Of a DNA stretch of 64,000 nucleotides, positions 1 through 9,146 are shown piece by piece. The notes under the pieces are model-generated. The model was not told the origin of the DNA. It made no database searches and saw nothing but the letters and a program-made list of their open reading frames with translations. The stretch is from Melioribacteraceae bacterium (lineage in GTDB: Bacteria > Bacteroidota > Ignavibacteria > Ignavibacteriales > Melioribacteraceae), in contig DAOSDY010000001.1 of the NCBI GenBank assembly GCA_035362835.1, positions 558,001 to 622,000 on the forward strand, in the 5' to 3' direction. Made by a program: the position numbers and the translations under genes. Position 1 is the first letter of the stretch. Each line of letters begins with the position of its first letter.

Positions 1-1
1 T

Positions 2-262
2 ACAGAGAAGAAACAGAAGGAGAGCGGAGGACAATCCGGTATGTTCCGGATCTCTCTCGATTCGCGATCCGGTGTTAAGATAGGTGCCGGCAGGGAGGAA
101 AGTTCTCTCGATCTGAGTGAATTACCAAAATTTATTGAGCCGCAATACACTTTTACGCAGGCATTTTCACCCGCTATAATCGATGTAGGAATAATCATCC
201 TGTTCACATTAATCGCTTATGCCGGTGCTTACATGGCATTCTCGAAATATGATCTTCGTTAA
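2..262 (+). CDS. ABC-2 type transporter permease, C-terminal end (partial)
   Basis: The frame is open at the left edge of the window, so only the last 86 residues are present. They hold a short soluble segment, then one hydrophobic helix (from IIDVGIIILFTLIAYAG) and a short charged tail ending SKYDLR. A final membrane helix after a periplasmic loop is what one sees at the end of DUF3526-type ABC-2 permeases, but this call rests on overall resemblance of a short fragment. The rest of the gene lies upstream of the window. The first ATG, at 41, is internal to the open frame and is probably not the start. Confidence 0.5.
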   Translation, partial: TEKKQKESGGQSGMFRISLDSRSGVKIGAGREESSLDLSELPKFIEPQYTFTQAFSPAIIDVGIIILFTLIAYAGAYMAFSKYDLR

Positions 263-263
263 C

Positions 264-313
264 TGCCTTCCGTTAGGCAAAAGGGTTAGGGGCTGTTTTT
301 AGAGGCAGCCTCT
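264..313 (+). terminator. Possible terminator: two small hairpins after the permease
   Basis: Just after the stop at 262 there is TGCCT-TCCGTT-AGGCA (264-279). A second inverted repeat follows, AGAGG-CAG-CCTCT (301-313), overlapping an alternative pairing GGCTG/CAGCC (291-310). The T-run after the second stem is short. The position between two genes fits a weak terminator; the role is inferred. Confidence 0.3.
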
Positions 314-366
314 TTCCCATTTTGAACCGGAACAGACCTGCGCCGTCTAAAATCATAAAAAAAATC

Positions 367-558
367 ATGACTAAGTTTTTACTCTGGCTGATCCTTCTTT
401 TAATCTGCTGGCCTCTGGCTATAGCAGCTTTATTCCTTTATCCGTTAATCTGGCTTATACTGCTGCCATTTAAACTTGCCGGAATTGCAGTAGAGGGAGT
501 ATTCGGATTAATAAAAGCGCTCTTTACACTCCCAGCAAGAATAATAAAACGAATTTAA
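367..558 (+). CDS. Small hydrophobic membrane protein
   Basis: The product is 63 residues from the ATG at 367; a TTG at 322 in the same frame would add 15 residues. The ATG is preferred because the hydrophobic segment begins right after it. The protein is almost wholly hydrophobic, with two likely membrane segments (about residues 4-32 and 33-52) and a basic tail, ARIIKRI. I do not know its function; similar short membrane proteins are common in Bacteroidota. It lies 7 bases from the convergent thioredoxin-like gene. Confidence 0.5.
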   Translation: MTKFLLWLILLLICWPLAIAALFLYPLIWLILLPFKLAGIAVEGVFGLIKALFTLPARIIKRI

Positions 559-564
559 GTTAAA

Positions 565-1044
565 TCAGGATTTCTCAGGCGCCCACTCTTTCAGAAATTC
601 GAGAATCTTTTCCCTGCTGTAGGATTTATCCTTTTCCAGAAGCCCTGTATCCTGTGAATGGAGAAACTTACCGTCCTTTTCAAGTACGAACATGTGGGGA
701 TATCCATTAATCTTCGGGAACTGTGAGAGGAATTTTTCGTTTTTATTTTCAGGACTGAAGTTCACTTTAATTACAATATAATTCCCGGTCAAAAAATTTT
801 TTATTTCTTCATCACTGTCAATAAAAGCATCAAGTCTGTGGCACCAGATACACCACTCCCCGCCTACATCCAGAATAATTCTTTTATTTTCCTTAGCGGC
901 TTTTTCAACTGCGGTTTTCAGATCACTGAATGGATCTTTCGAGGGATCGAATTTTTCCCTTTTCGATTCCGTATTGGATTGAGCAATCAACGATGTTGCG
1001 TAGAGAAAGATTATTAAAAGCGGAAAAAGAGCGGATTTTTTCAT
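565..1044 (-). CDS. Secreted thioredoxin-fold protein (CIWC motif)
   Basis: The product is 159 residues from the ATG at 1044, which opens a normal signal peptide (MKKSALFPLLIIFLYATSLIAQ); an ATG five codons upstream is less likely. The mature part is a single thioredoxin domain with the active site EWCIWCH and the cis-proline region NGYPHMFVL. This places it in the periplasm or at the cell surface, where it would reduce or exchange disulfides or act in thiol defence. It belongs to the thioredoxin_7/DUF255-like group, and its C-x-W-C-H site resembles that of the YyaL-type gene 1.4 kb away. Confidence 0.8.
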   Translation of the reverse strand: MKKSALFPLLIIFLYATSLIAQSNTESKREKFDPSKDPFSDLKTAVEKAAKENKRIILDVGGEWCIWCHRLDAFIDSDEEIKNFLTGNYIVIKVNFSPENKNEKFLSQFPKINGYPHMFVLEKDGKFLHSQDTGLLEKDKSYSREKILEFLKEWAPEKS

Positions 1045-1157
1045 GTCCGGATACCTCATGTAATTTTTAATTAGAGCAAAAAATCATTACGGTGAATTTA
1101 TTTAACGGCAAATATATATATTGTTAGGGAAGAAAATCAGGCCTGAATTATCGAAAA

Positions 1158-1982
1158 ATGGAGAAGCGTAATCAATTAAAATATCTGATCTCTCTCGTTG
1201 ATGACGATACATCTGAGGTACGGGACGAGGTTTTGAAAGAGCTGGGAAGCTACGGAATGTCTCTGGAAGAGGACATTCAGGAGTACTCCAATATCCTGAC
1301 AGACCAGCGGTTAAATCTTATTCAGCCTCTGATTGATCAGAACAGGAGAATCCAGCTAAAACAATACTGGGGAACATGGATTAATACTCCGGACGAGATA
1401 GAGAAGATAGAAAGGGCTCTAACACTTATTTCCTGTTTTCATTACGGATTCCGGGATCTTTACGAGCTGCCGAATCTACTGGAGGACCTCTCCGAGGAAT
1501 TTCTGATAAAGCGGCCTTACGGCGACGAGCTCGATCTTGCAAACTTCCTTTTTCAGGAAAAGGGATTGAGAGGGGCTAAGGAGAATTATTACAATCCGTT
1601 CCACAGCAATCCTCTCTACACAATTAAAGAGAAAAAAGGATTGCCGATTACGCTTGCTGTAATTTACATATTAACAGGAAACCGTCTGGGATACGAAATA
1701 AAAGGATGCAATTTCCCGGGCCACTTCCTTGCAAAATTCCGGAGTGAGAAAGAAATAATTCTTGTCGATTGTTTTAACGGCGGAAAATTCTTTTATGAAA
1801 AGGATCTGGAATTATCGATCCCCGATTCAAAAGAGAATCTGGAAAAAATTATCCGTGAAAACGCATCAGCAAACGACATAGTCCGGAGAGTATTAAAGAA
1901 TCTTATCGGCGCATATTCATTTATAAACGACAGTGACAATCTGAATTTCTTTAAAGAACTTCTTGCCGCAACACCCCGTTAA
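1158..1982 (+). CDS. SirB1/transglutaminase-like family protein
   Basis: The product is 274 residues with no signal peptide. The N-terminal third is helical. The central part carries the SirB1 or transglutaminase-like core-2 pattern: an NPLYTIKEKKGLPITLAVIY segment, then GCNFPGHFLAKF containing the conserved histidine, then LVDCFNGG. The catalytic cysteine of true transglutaminases is not obvious, so the protein may be non-catalytic, as proposed for many relatives. It is a short stand-alone gene starting at an ATG at 1158. The exact role is unknown. Confidence 0.7.
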   Translation: MEKRNQLKYLISLVDDDTSEVRDEVLKELGSYGMSLEEDIQEYSNILTDQRLNLIQPLIDQNRRIQLKQYWGTWINTPDEIEKIERALTLISCFHYGFRDLYELPNLLEDLSEEFLIKRPYGDELDLANFLFQEKGLRGAKENYYNPFHSNPLYTIKEKKGLPITLAVIYILTGNRLGYEIKGCNFPGHFLAKFRSEKEIILVDCFNGGKFFYEKDLELSIPDSKENLEKIIRENASANDIVRRVLKNLIGAYSFINDSDNLNFFKELLAATPR

Positions 1983-2044
1983 TCTTCCAACTTGATATTA
2001 TTTTTATTAGTTTCAATCAAACAAAATCGACTTAGAGGGGAAAA

Positions 2045-2332
2045 ATGTCTTTCGGCGAATTCATTTTTTTGCTTGTGGTAGCGGCGATATGCGGCGGAAT
2101 AGGTCAGAGTATTTCGGGATATTCCCTGGGCGGCTGCTTTGTATCAATTATAGTGGGATTCATCGGCGCATGGATCGGCCCGATGATTGCCGACGAACTC
2201 GATTTGCCACGGTTCTACACTATGACGATCGGAAGCAAGGAGTTTCCCGTTGTCTGGTCTATAATCGGCTCTGCCATTGTCTCACTCGTACTCGGATGGA
2301 TAACCAAGGGGATAAGAGGGAACGAGAATTAG
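2045..2332 (+). CDS. GlsB/YeaQ/YmgE-type stress membrane protein
   Basis: The product is 95 residues with three hydrophobic segments rich in glycine (around residues 5-22, 28-45 and 68-86). Repeated GG/GxxG motifs such as AAICGGIGQSISGYSLGG are the hallmark of the transglycosylase-associated protein family. Members are small inner-membrane proteins often induced by stress, with no clear biochemical activity. A good ribosome-binding site (GAGGGG) lies 5 bases before the ATG. An insertion between the second and third helix (FYTMTIGSKEFP) makes it a little longer than usual. Confidence 0.75.
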   Translation: MSFGEFIFLLVVAAICGGIGQSISGYSLGGCFVSIIVGFIGAWIGPMIADELDLPRFYTMTIGSKEFPVVWSIIGSAIVSLVLGWITKGIRGNEN

Positions 2333-2399
2333 TTTATTAATGTTGTTGAATTAGAATTAATCTCCATTGCCCGTTATCTTCAACCGAAAGAATAAATTT

Positions 2400-4484
2400 A
2401 TGACAAAACCGAACCGTTTGATAAACGAAACAAGTCCTTATCTCCTGCAGCACGCTTATAATCCTGTTGACTGGTTCCCATGGTCCGAAGAAGCATTTGA
2501 AAAAGCCCGGCTGGAAGACAAACCTGTTTTTCTTTCGATCGGTTACTCTACATGTCACTGGTGCCATGTGATGGAGAGAGAATCGTTTGAGGATGAAGAA
2601 GTTGCCGCTTTGATGAAGAGGGTTTTTATTTCTATAAAAGTCGACAGAGAGGAGCGTCCCGATATCGATAACATTTATATGATGGTCTGCCAGATGATGA
2701 ACGGAAACGGTGGCTGGCCTCTTTCGATAATAATGACACCGGACCGGAAGCCGTTCTTTTCCGGAACGTATTTTCCCAAAGAGAACCGTTACGGAAGGAT
2801 CGGTTTCAAAGAACTGATACACGGAATTGAATCGGCATGGCAGAACAGGCGCGAAGAGATTTTGAAGAGCTCCGAAGAGATTACCGGCTACCTTAGCGGG
2901 ATTTACGAAAAAGGTGCTACAGTAAAAATTGACGGTCAGATTCTTACAAAAGCATTCGAAAGTTTCAGCACAAGATTCGATTCCAGATACGGCGGATTCG
3001 GTTCTGCGCCTAAATTCCCTTCGCCGCACAATCTTTTATTTCTATTAAGATACTGGAAAAGATCCGGAAATGCCGGTGCTCTCGAAATTGTGATTAAAAC
3101 TCTCACAGCTATGCGTATGGGAGGAATTTACGATCAGGTAGGATACGGATTTCACAGATACTCAACCGATAAAGAATGGCTCGTTCCGCACTTCGAGAAG
3201 ATGCTTTACGACCAGGCGCTTCTAATTACAGCATATTCAGAAGCTTACCAGGCAACCGGCAATCCTTTGTTCAGAAGAACCGTTGAAGAGACAATTGATT
3301 ACCTGATGCGCGATATGAGATTCTCAGCGGGAGCTTTCTATTCCGGCGAAGACGCCGACAGCGAAGGAGAGGAAGGAAAATTTTATGTATGGAGTAATAA
3401 AGAAATAATTGAAGCCATCGGCTTAAAGGACGCTTCATTTGTCTTCAGGATTTTTAATACGGATGAAAAAGGAAATTTCCTTGAGGAATCGACAAAGCAG
3501 CTGAACGGGAATAATATTCTGCATCTCAATAAAAGTTATGAGGAATTAGCTGTTGAATTTAATATGCCGCTGGAAAGTCTCGAAGAAAAGATCACCTCTT
3601 TGCGAAGCAGACTATTAAATTATAGAGAAAAGCGTGTCCGACCATTTAAAGACGATAAGATATTAACCGACTGGAATTCATTAGTAATTGCGGCTCTTTC
3701 AATTGCGGGGAGAGTATTCGATAATCCGGAGTATATCCGTTCAGCAGAAACGGTTTATAATTTTATCCGTTCGGAGATGTCTGAAGGATTCCTGTTAAAA
3801 CATTCGTACAGAGACGGTAAGAAATCGGCGGAAGGGATATTAGATGACTATTCCTTTTTAATCTGGGGATTGATAGAGCTTTACGAATCAACTTTAAAAG
3901 ATTCATACATACTGGATGCTGTCAAATACTGCGAAACAGTCGTGCAGAAATTCCATGATACTGAGCACGGGGGATTCTACTTCACTTCGGGGGAAGACTC
4001 CTCTCTGCTTATGCGGACTAAGGAAATTTACGACGGCGCGATACCCTCGGGTAATTCCGTCATGTTTTACAATCTTATCCGTCTGGCCAGGATATCGGCC
4101 GATCCCCGTTACGAGGAAGTTGCGCAGAGGCTTCTTGAATCTTTTTCGGATAATATCTCGCGCGCTCCAACCGGTTCTACTTTTCTGCTCGGTTCCCTCG
4201 ATTATCTGTACGGAAATTCATACGAAATAATCATTGCGTTCAAGGAGAAAGACGAAAAGACTCTTGATCTGCTCAAAGAACTGAACAGGCATTATAGACC
4301 GAATAAAGTGATAATACCGAGAAAAGAGGACACCGCTCCCCCATTCGAATATCTTCTCAATTACTTGTCGGATAAGGGAAATCCGCTGGTTTACGTCTGT
4401 AAAAATTATAAATGCGAATTGCCGGTGAGAGACAAGGAAAAGCTGAGATCCATATTAGATGTCGGAAATCCTCACTTATTCTAA
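2400..4484 (+). CDS. YyaL-type thioredoxin domain protein (DUF255)
   Basis: The product is 694 residues from the ATG at 2400; an upstream TTG at 2367 adds residues unlike the family start. The family begins with an N-R-L-I-N-E-x-S-P-Y-L motif, seen here at residues 5-15, and carries a thioredoxin-like active site CHWCH at 52-56. It continues with KVDREERPDIDNIYM and GGWPLSIIMTP. The rest is an (alpha/alpha)-barrel like that of glycosidases and epimerases. This is the bacterial counterpart of the SPATA20 family. The function is unsettled; a redox or sugar-related enzyme role is assumed. It is cytoplasmic by the absence of a signal peptide. Confidence 0.9.
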   Translation: MTKPNRLINETSPYLLQHAYNPVDWFPWSEEAFEKARLEDKPVFLSIGYSTCHWCHVMERESFEDEEVAALMKRVFISIKVDREERPDIDNIYMMVCQMMNGNGGWPLSIIMTPDRKPFFSGTYFPKENRYGRIGFKELIHGIESAWQNRREEILKSSEEITGYLSGIYEKGATVKIDGQILTKAFESFSTRFDSRYGGFGSAPKFPSPHNLLFLLRYWKRSGNAGALEIVIKTLTAMRMGGIYDQVGYGFHRYSTDKEWLVPHFEKMLYDQALLITAYSEAYQATGNPLFRRTVEETIDYLMRDMRFSAGAFYSGEDADSEGEEGKFYVWSNKEIIEAIGLKDASFVFRIFNTDEKGNFLEESTKQLNGNNILHLNKSYEELAVEFNMPLESLEEKITSLRSRLLNYREKRVRPFKDDKILTDWNSLVIAALSIAGRVFDNPEYIRSAETVYNFIRSEMSEGFLLKHSYRDGKKSAEGILDDYSFLIWGLIELYESTLKDSYILDAVKYCETVVQKFHDTEHGGFYFTSGEDSSLLMRTKEIYDGAIPSGNSVMFYNLIRLARISADPRYEEVAQRLLESFSDNISRAPTGSTFLLGSLDYLYGNSYEIIIAFKEKDEKTLDLLKELNRHYRPNKVIIPRKEDTAPPFEYLLNYLSDKGNPLVYVCKNYKCELPVRDKEKLRSILDVGNPHLF

Positions 4485-4566
4485 TCGAAACAGTTTTTAG
4501 CTTTGATGTGAGGTGTTATTGGTTTCTAATCTTAATACTACATATAGGATTGGAAAAGGATGCTTT

Positions 4567-4595
4567 TTGCAAATCACATAGTCAAAATGTATATT
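4567..4595 (+). promoter_or_regulatory. Sigma70-like promoter candidate for the polysaccharide locus
   Basis: TTGCAA (4567-4572), a 17-base spacer and TATATT (4590-4595) lie about 50 bases before the first gene of the locus at 4645. The spacing is ideal and both hexamers are near consensus. This is the only gap of more than 150 bases before the cluster, so it is a sensible place for its main promoter. No start site has been mapped. Confidence 0.45.
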
Positions 4596-4644
4596 TTAAC
4601 GTGAAATTGGGCTATAAATGCAGTCTAAAAAAACCGAGGCGTAA

Positions 4645-7338
4645 ATGAAAAGGGTATGTATTATTATTCTCCTTCTTGTAGTATCATCTAACATTATACT
4701 ATCCCAAACATCCGATAAAATAATACAAGAACTTAAAAGCAAAAATATTAAAACCCGTGAAGATTTATTAAAAGAATTTGAAAAACAGAATATCAGTGAA
4801 GATCAAGCAAGACAATATGCTTCTCTATACGGAGTAAATTATGATGATTTCGTAAATAAATACCTGAACCAATCCTCTCAGTCCTCCTTTTTCGAATCTA
4901 TATCAAAATACAGCAATCAGACTTCTCAACCTTTGGCACCGGATACACTCAATAAAACAGAGACAAGAATTGATACTGTAACAAAGGAAACAACATTTCC
5001 TGTTTCTAAACCTGTTATAACAGATTCTCGAGGATTAAATTATTTCGGCTACGATATTTTCCAGAAAATCCCATCAGCATTTGAACCGGCTGAAATCGGT
5101 CCTGTGGATCCCTCATATGTCCTGGGTCCGGGAGATGTTCTAAGGCTTTATTTATGGGGGGATGTTGAGTTGCAATATGAACTGACAGTTGACAGGACCG
5201 GAAATATATTTATTCCAACGGCAGGCCAGTTCTTTGTTCTTGGAGTCAGTTATGAAAATCTGAGAGAAAAACTAATCAACTATTTATCAAAGTATTATGC
5301 CGGACTTAATACAAGTCCGCCATCCGTTTTTCTGGATATCTCATTAACAAAACTGCGTCCGGTAAAAATTTTCGCCGTAGGTGAAGTCTCAAATCCCGGG
5401 AATTATAATATAAGCAGTTACTCATCCGTTATTAATGCACTTTACAGTTTCGGCGGACCAACATTAAAAGGAAGTTTAAGAGAAATAAGAATTATAAGAG
5501 AGAACAAGGTTGCTTCCACAGTCGATTTATATGAATTCTTATTAAACGGCGTTATGAGCAGTGATACAAGGTTACAGAATAACGACATGATATTTATTCC
5601 TCCAAAAATCAAATCCGTTTCTATTGCCGGAGAAGTTTTACGCGAAGGAGTATATGAACTAAAAGAAGGTGAGAAACTTCGTAACCTGATTAACTTCGCC
5701 GGGGGATTGAAATCAACAGCTTATATAGGTAGAGTCCAAATTAAGAGAATTATTCCTTTTAACCAGCGTGTTCAATTTGAACCTGAAATGACTTTAATCG
5801 ACCTTTCTTTAGATAAAATAATTTCAGGTGAACAGAACGACATTGAGTTGTTTGATTCTGACGAGGTGACCGTCTTTCCGATTGTGCCAAGAATGGAAAC
5901 TCAGGTTGAAATAGAGGGCGCCGTTTATAGACCGGGAGTTTACGATGTTAAAAAAACACCGGTGCTATCAAAGTTAATTGAAGAGGCATATGGTTTATTA
6001 CCTGAAGCTTCACTTGAGAAAGCTGATCTCTTCAGAACCAGACCAGACAAAACATTTGAATATATCTCACTCGACCTGAGGCAAGTATTAAAAGACAAAT
6101 CGAAATTCGATTTTGAACTTAAACCGCTGGATAAAATAAGAATCTATTCTGTGTATGAAATTCAATCGAATCTGAACGTATCTATTTCGGGATTCGTAAA
6201 AAGCGAGATTACAATTCCATACACCGACAGCCTTACGGTTTATGATTTATTAATTCAAGCAGGCGGATTACAGGACACTACATTTCTGGGCAAGGTATTC
6301 TCCTTGAGAGGCGATATTATTAGACTGAATCCGGATGGTTATACTTCAATGATTGTCCCGTTTAACCTCTCTGAAGTATTAACAAAAAAGGAGATGAGTA
6401 GTATCGACATAAAATCCGGTGACCGGATATTCATCTACAAAGCCGATGTAGATAAAGAATTGATTAAAAGCGTCAGGATTGGCGGTGAGGTTCGGAATCC
6501 CGGCCAATATGAATTGTATACTAATATGACTCCTATGGACCTGATTCTTCTGGCAGGCGGATTTACAGAGCGGGCGCTGAGAGATTTTGTATATGTAAAC
6601 CGGCTCGATCCGCAGGGATACTCCGGTGATAAGTTAAGTGAAAATTTGGTAGTTAACTTACCCGAACAATTTAATTTTGACAGAAGCAGCAGTCTGTTCC
6701 TCCTCCAGAATCTTGATATTGTAATAGTAAGACGTAATCCGGATTTTGAGAAACAACGTATCGTAAAAATCAGCGGCGAGATTACTTATCCTGGTATGTA
6801 CGTTCTTAATCAAAAAAATGAAACCATACTCGACCTTATAAAAACAGCCGGCGGACCCACAACGGAATCATTCCTCTTCGGAACACAATTCCATCGTAAT
6901 GAAAAAAGGGTTATACTCGACCTTGATAAACTTTACAGAAACGGTGATGAGGATGAAAATATCTATCTGCAGGATAACGACAGCATCTATATACCAAGAA
7001 GACCAAATTCAGTTTTAGTCGGGGGTGAAGTAAACAGTCCGGGCATTTTCAAATATATTCCGGGTCTTGATGTAAAGGATTATGTGGATAGAGCGGGCGG
7101 ATTAACGGATTCATCAGATTATGCGGTATATACGCAGCCTACAGGAATTTCACAACGTGTCAATTTCGGATGGTTCTCCAGTAATCCGGAAGTATTTGAC
7201 GGGTCAATCATCTTCGTTAGGAAACTACTTCCTCCAAGTCCGTCTGATAATTTTGATCTCGGGGGGTTTCTTAAAGATATATTTGCTATATCGGCCAGTG
7301 TATTAACAATAATTGTACTTGTTACAAAACTAAATTAG
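4645..7338 (+). CDS. Multi-SLBB polysaccharide export protein (Wza-like)
   Basis: The product is 897 residues with an N-terminal signal peptide (cleavage near ILSQ) but no lipobox cysteine, unlike Wza. A Poly_export domain starts near residue 155 (YVLGPGDVLRLYLWGDVE). It is followed by about seven SLBB-type modules, each marked by a G-x-V/I-x-x-P-G-x-Y motif (GEVSNPGNYNI, GAVYRPGVYDV, GGEVRNPGQYEL, SGEITYPGMYVL, GGEVNSPGIFKY). A hydrophobic helix (IFAISASVLTIIVLV) ends the protein. It is twice the length of classical Wza. It should form the outer-membrane or periplasmic conduit for the polysaccharide made by this locus, of which it is the first gene. Confidence 0.88.
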   Translation: MKRVCIIILLLVVSSNIILSQTSDKIIQELKSKNIKTREDLLKEFEKQNISEDQARQYASLYGVNYDDFVNKYLNQSSQSSFFESISKYSNQTSQPLAPDTLNKTETRIDTVTKETTFPVSKPVITDSRGLNYFGYDIFQKIPSAFEPAEIGPVDPSYVLGPGDVLRLYLWGDVELQYELTVDRTGNIFIPTAGQFFVLGVSYENLREKLINYLSKYYAGLNTSPPSVFLDISLTKLRPVKIFAVGEVSNPGNYNISSYSSVINALYSFGGPTLKGSLREIRIIRENKVASTVDLYEFLLNGVMSSDTRLQNNDMIFIPPKIKSVSIAGEVLREGVYELKEGEKLRNLINFAGGLKSTAYIGRVQIKRIIPFNQRVQFEPEMTLIDLSLDKIISGEQNDIELFDSDEVTVFPIVPRMETQVEIEGAVYRPGVYDVKKTPVLSKLIEEAYGLLPEASLEKADLFRTRPDKTFEYISLDLRQVLKDKSKFDFELKPLDKIRIYSVYEIQSNLNVSISGFVKSEITIPYTDSLTVYDLLIQAGGLQDTTFLGKVFSLRGDIIRLNPDGYTSMIVPFNLSEVLTKKEMSSIDIKSGDRIFIYKADVDKELIKSVRIGGEVRNPGQYELYTNMTPMDLILLAGGFTERALRDFVYVNRLDPQGYSGDKLSENLVVNLPEQFNFDRSSSLFLLQNLDIVIVRRNPDFEKQRIVKISGEITYPGMYVLNQKNETILDLIKTAGGPTTESFLFGTQFHRNEKRVILDLDKLYRNGDEDENIYLQDNDSIYIPRRPNSVLVGGEVNSPGIFKYIPGLDVKDYVDRAGGLTDSSDYAVYTQPTGISQRVNFGWFSSNPEVFDGSIIFVRKLLPPSPSDNFDLGGFLKDIFAISASVLTIIVLVTKLN

Positions 7339-7351
7339 CAGACTAGTAAAA

Positions 7352-8404
7352 ATGAACGATATGAAAAGCCATTCGCACGATCAAGACAAATCCAAAAAGT
7401 CAATAAAGGACCAATTTGATTATCTTCTTATAAGTGTCTTTTCGGGTTTGAAGTCTTTATTATCGATGAAAAGAAAAATTATGTTTGCGAATTTAATCGG
7501 TATTGTAATTATTGCTGTCTATCTCTTTTTAATCAGGACTAATAATTACGAGAGTACAATTACAATTTTACCTGAATACGGGAGCAAAACAACAAGTTTG
7601 AGTCAACTTAGCAGTTTAGCCTCCCTGGCCGGTATTAAGGTTGGCGAGAGCAGCCCGATACAGATTTACTCCAATATTCTGTTAAGTGAGGATGTTATAA
7701 ATAATGTGGTATATCGAAAATATAGTTCTTCTGAATTTGCAGACTCTGTTAACCTTATCGAATATTTTGAGATCGAAGCACCTGACGGAGTTTCAGAATC
7801 AGAAAAAGACAGGATACAATTTTATTCTGCATACCAGAAATTAGTTAACGGTTTAATGTCGATATCATATTCAAGCGATACCGGAATTTTAACATATACA
7901 GTGTCATTACCCGAACCCGGACTTTCGGCAGAAGTTGCTAACCAGGTATATATGGCCCTTGATCAATACATAAGAATTCAAAGGAAATCCTACGCAAAAG
8001 AACAACGGATCTATCTTGAAGAGAGAATTAGACAGGTTAAAGATAGTCTGGTTACCGCAGAAGAAACATTGAAGAATTTCAGGGAAAAAAATCGTACCGT
8101 TAATCAATCCCCGCAACTGCTGCTCGAACAATCGAGAATGGTCAGGAACACAGAAATTCTGCAATCCATTTATGTCGAGTTGATAAAGCAATTTGAATTA
8201 GCGAAGACGGAAGAAGTAAAAGATACGCCGGTATTAAACATTCGGGAAAATGCCCGCCCGCCGGTTGAATATGCCGGTCCGAAAAAACCGATCTTATTTG
8301 TATTATTCATTTTCATCTTCTTTATTCTCTCTTTGCCGGCTTTTTATTATTATCCAATTTTTTCGAACTATATTCGGACTATAAGGAGATCTATAGTAAA
8401 CTAA
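7352..8404 (+). CDS. Wzz-type chain-length determinant/co-polymerase
   Basis: The product is 350 residues. One membrane helix near residues 43-61 and another near 310-330 bracket a long periplasmic part with coiled-coil character (residues 205-285). This is the layout of Wzz/FepE-type polysaccharide co-polymerases, including the PP-rich stretch (ARPPVEYAGPKKP) just before the second helix. There is no Walker-A kinase domain, so it is not a fused BY-kinase. It follows the export protein by 13 bases and probably sets polymer length together with the Wzy-like protein at 16163. Confidence 0.85.
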   Translation: MNDMKSHSHDQDKSKKSIKDQFDYLLISVFSGLKSLLSMKRKIMFANLIGIVIIAVYLFLIRTNNYESTITILPEYGSKTTSLSQLSSLASLAGIKVGESSPIQIYSNILLSEDVINNVVYRKYSSSEFADSVNLIEYFEIEAPDGVSESEKDRIQFYSAYQKLVNGLMSISYSSDTGILTYTVSLPEPGLSAEVANQVYMALDQYIRIQRKSYAKEQRIYLEERIRQVKDSLVTAEETLKNFREKNRTVNQSPQLLLEQSRMVRNTEILQSIYVELIKQFELAKTEEVKDTPVLNIRENARPPVEYAGPKKPILFVLFIFIFFILSLPAFYYYPIFSNYIRTIRRSIVN

Positions 8405-8534
8405 CCGGGTCTCTTCAATTTTCCAGTCTAAAACCTCTCAAACTGAAAGGATTATATTAATCAGAAGCACTAGTGATTTATATTAAAATATGAATTGTTA
8501 CATTATTAAATTTACGTGGTAAATAAGGCAGCGT

Positions 8535-9131
8535 ATGGGAAATATATTCTGGCATAATACTAAAATCACGTTCCTGGACCGTGAAAGATTAAATAATCAC
8601 AAAGGTGCTTGCATCTGGTTTACCGGTCTATCGGGCAGCGGGAAATCAACACTTGCAAACGAGCTTGAGAATTCTTTAAACCAAAAATCTCTACATACGT
8701 ATCTAATGGATGGCGATAATCTCCGTTCCGGACTAAATAAGGATTTGGGATTCTCAGATGATGACCGGGAGGAAAATATCCGTCGCGTGGGAGAAGTAGC
8801 AAGGTTATTTGTTGACGCGGGATTAATTGTAATTACTGCTTTCATTTCCCCTTTTAAAACCGATAGGGAGATGGCGCGAAGATTATTTGCGGGCGACAGA
8901 TTCTTCGAGATCTATGTAAAATGCTCATTAGATATTTGTGAAGAAAGGGATCCCAAAGGTTTATATAAAAAAGCGAGGGAAAATGAAATTCAGGATTTCA
9001 CAGGAATCTCTTCGAAGTATGAGGAACCGGAAAATCCTTCTCTTCAGCTTATAAACGAAAAGCCTGAAGATATTATTAAAAACGTTTCACTGGTAATCGA
9101 CCTGCTTAAGAAAAATGGAATTATTGGTTAA
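8535..9131 (+). CDS. cysC: Adenylylsulfate (APS) kinase
   Basis: The product is 198 residues, the usual length for a stand-alone APS kinase. It shows the P-loop GLSGSGKST, the DGDNLRSGLNKDLGF segment that binds APS, the REENIRRVGEVA helix, and FISPFKTDREMAR. It phosphorylates APS to PAPS, the sulfate donor for sulfotransferases. The ATG at 8535 is followed 15 bases after the gene end by cysD, so cysC-cysD-cysN form one unit. The presence of at least five sulfotransferases downstream indicates that PAPS is used here for sulfation rather than only for cysteine synthesis. Confidence 0.95.
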   Translation: MGNIFWHNTKITFLDRERLNNHKGACIWFTGLSGSGKSTLANELENSLNQKSLHTYLMDGDNLRSGLNKDLGFSDDDREENIRRVGEVARLFVDAGLIVITAFISPFKTDREMARRLFAGDRFFEIYVKCSLDICEERDPKGLYKKARENEIQDFTGISSKYEEPENPSLQLINEKPEDIIKNVSLVIDLLKKNGIIG

Positions 9132-9146
9132 TAACAGGACATAAAA

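Noticed and set aside
4412..4648. 78-residue frame over the end of the YyaL-type gene and the following gap
   Set aside because: It overlaps 73 bases of a confident gene, contains the proposed promoter, and has no ribosome-binding site or recognisable domain.
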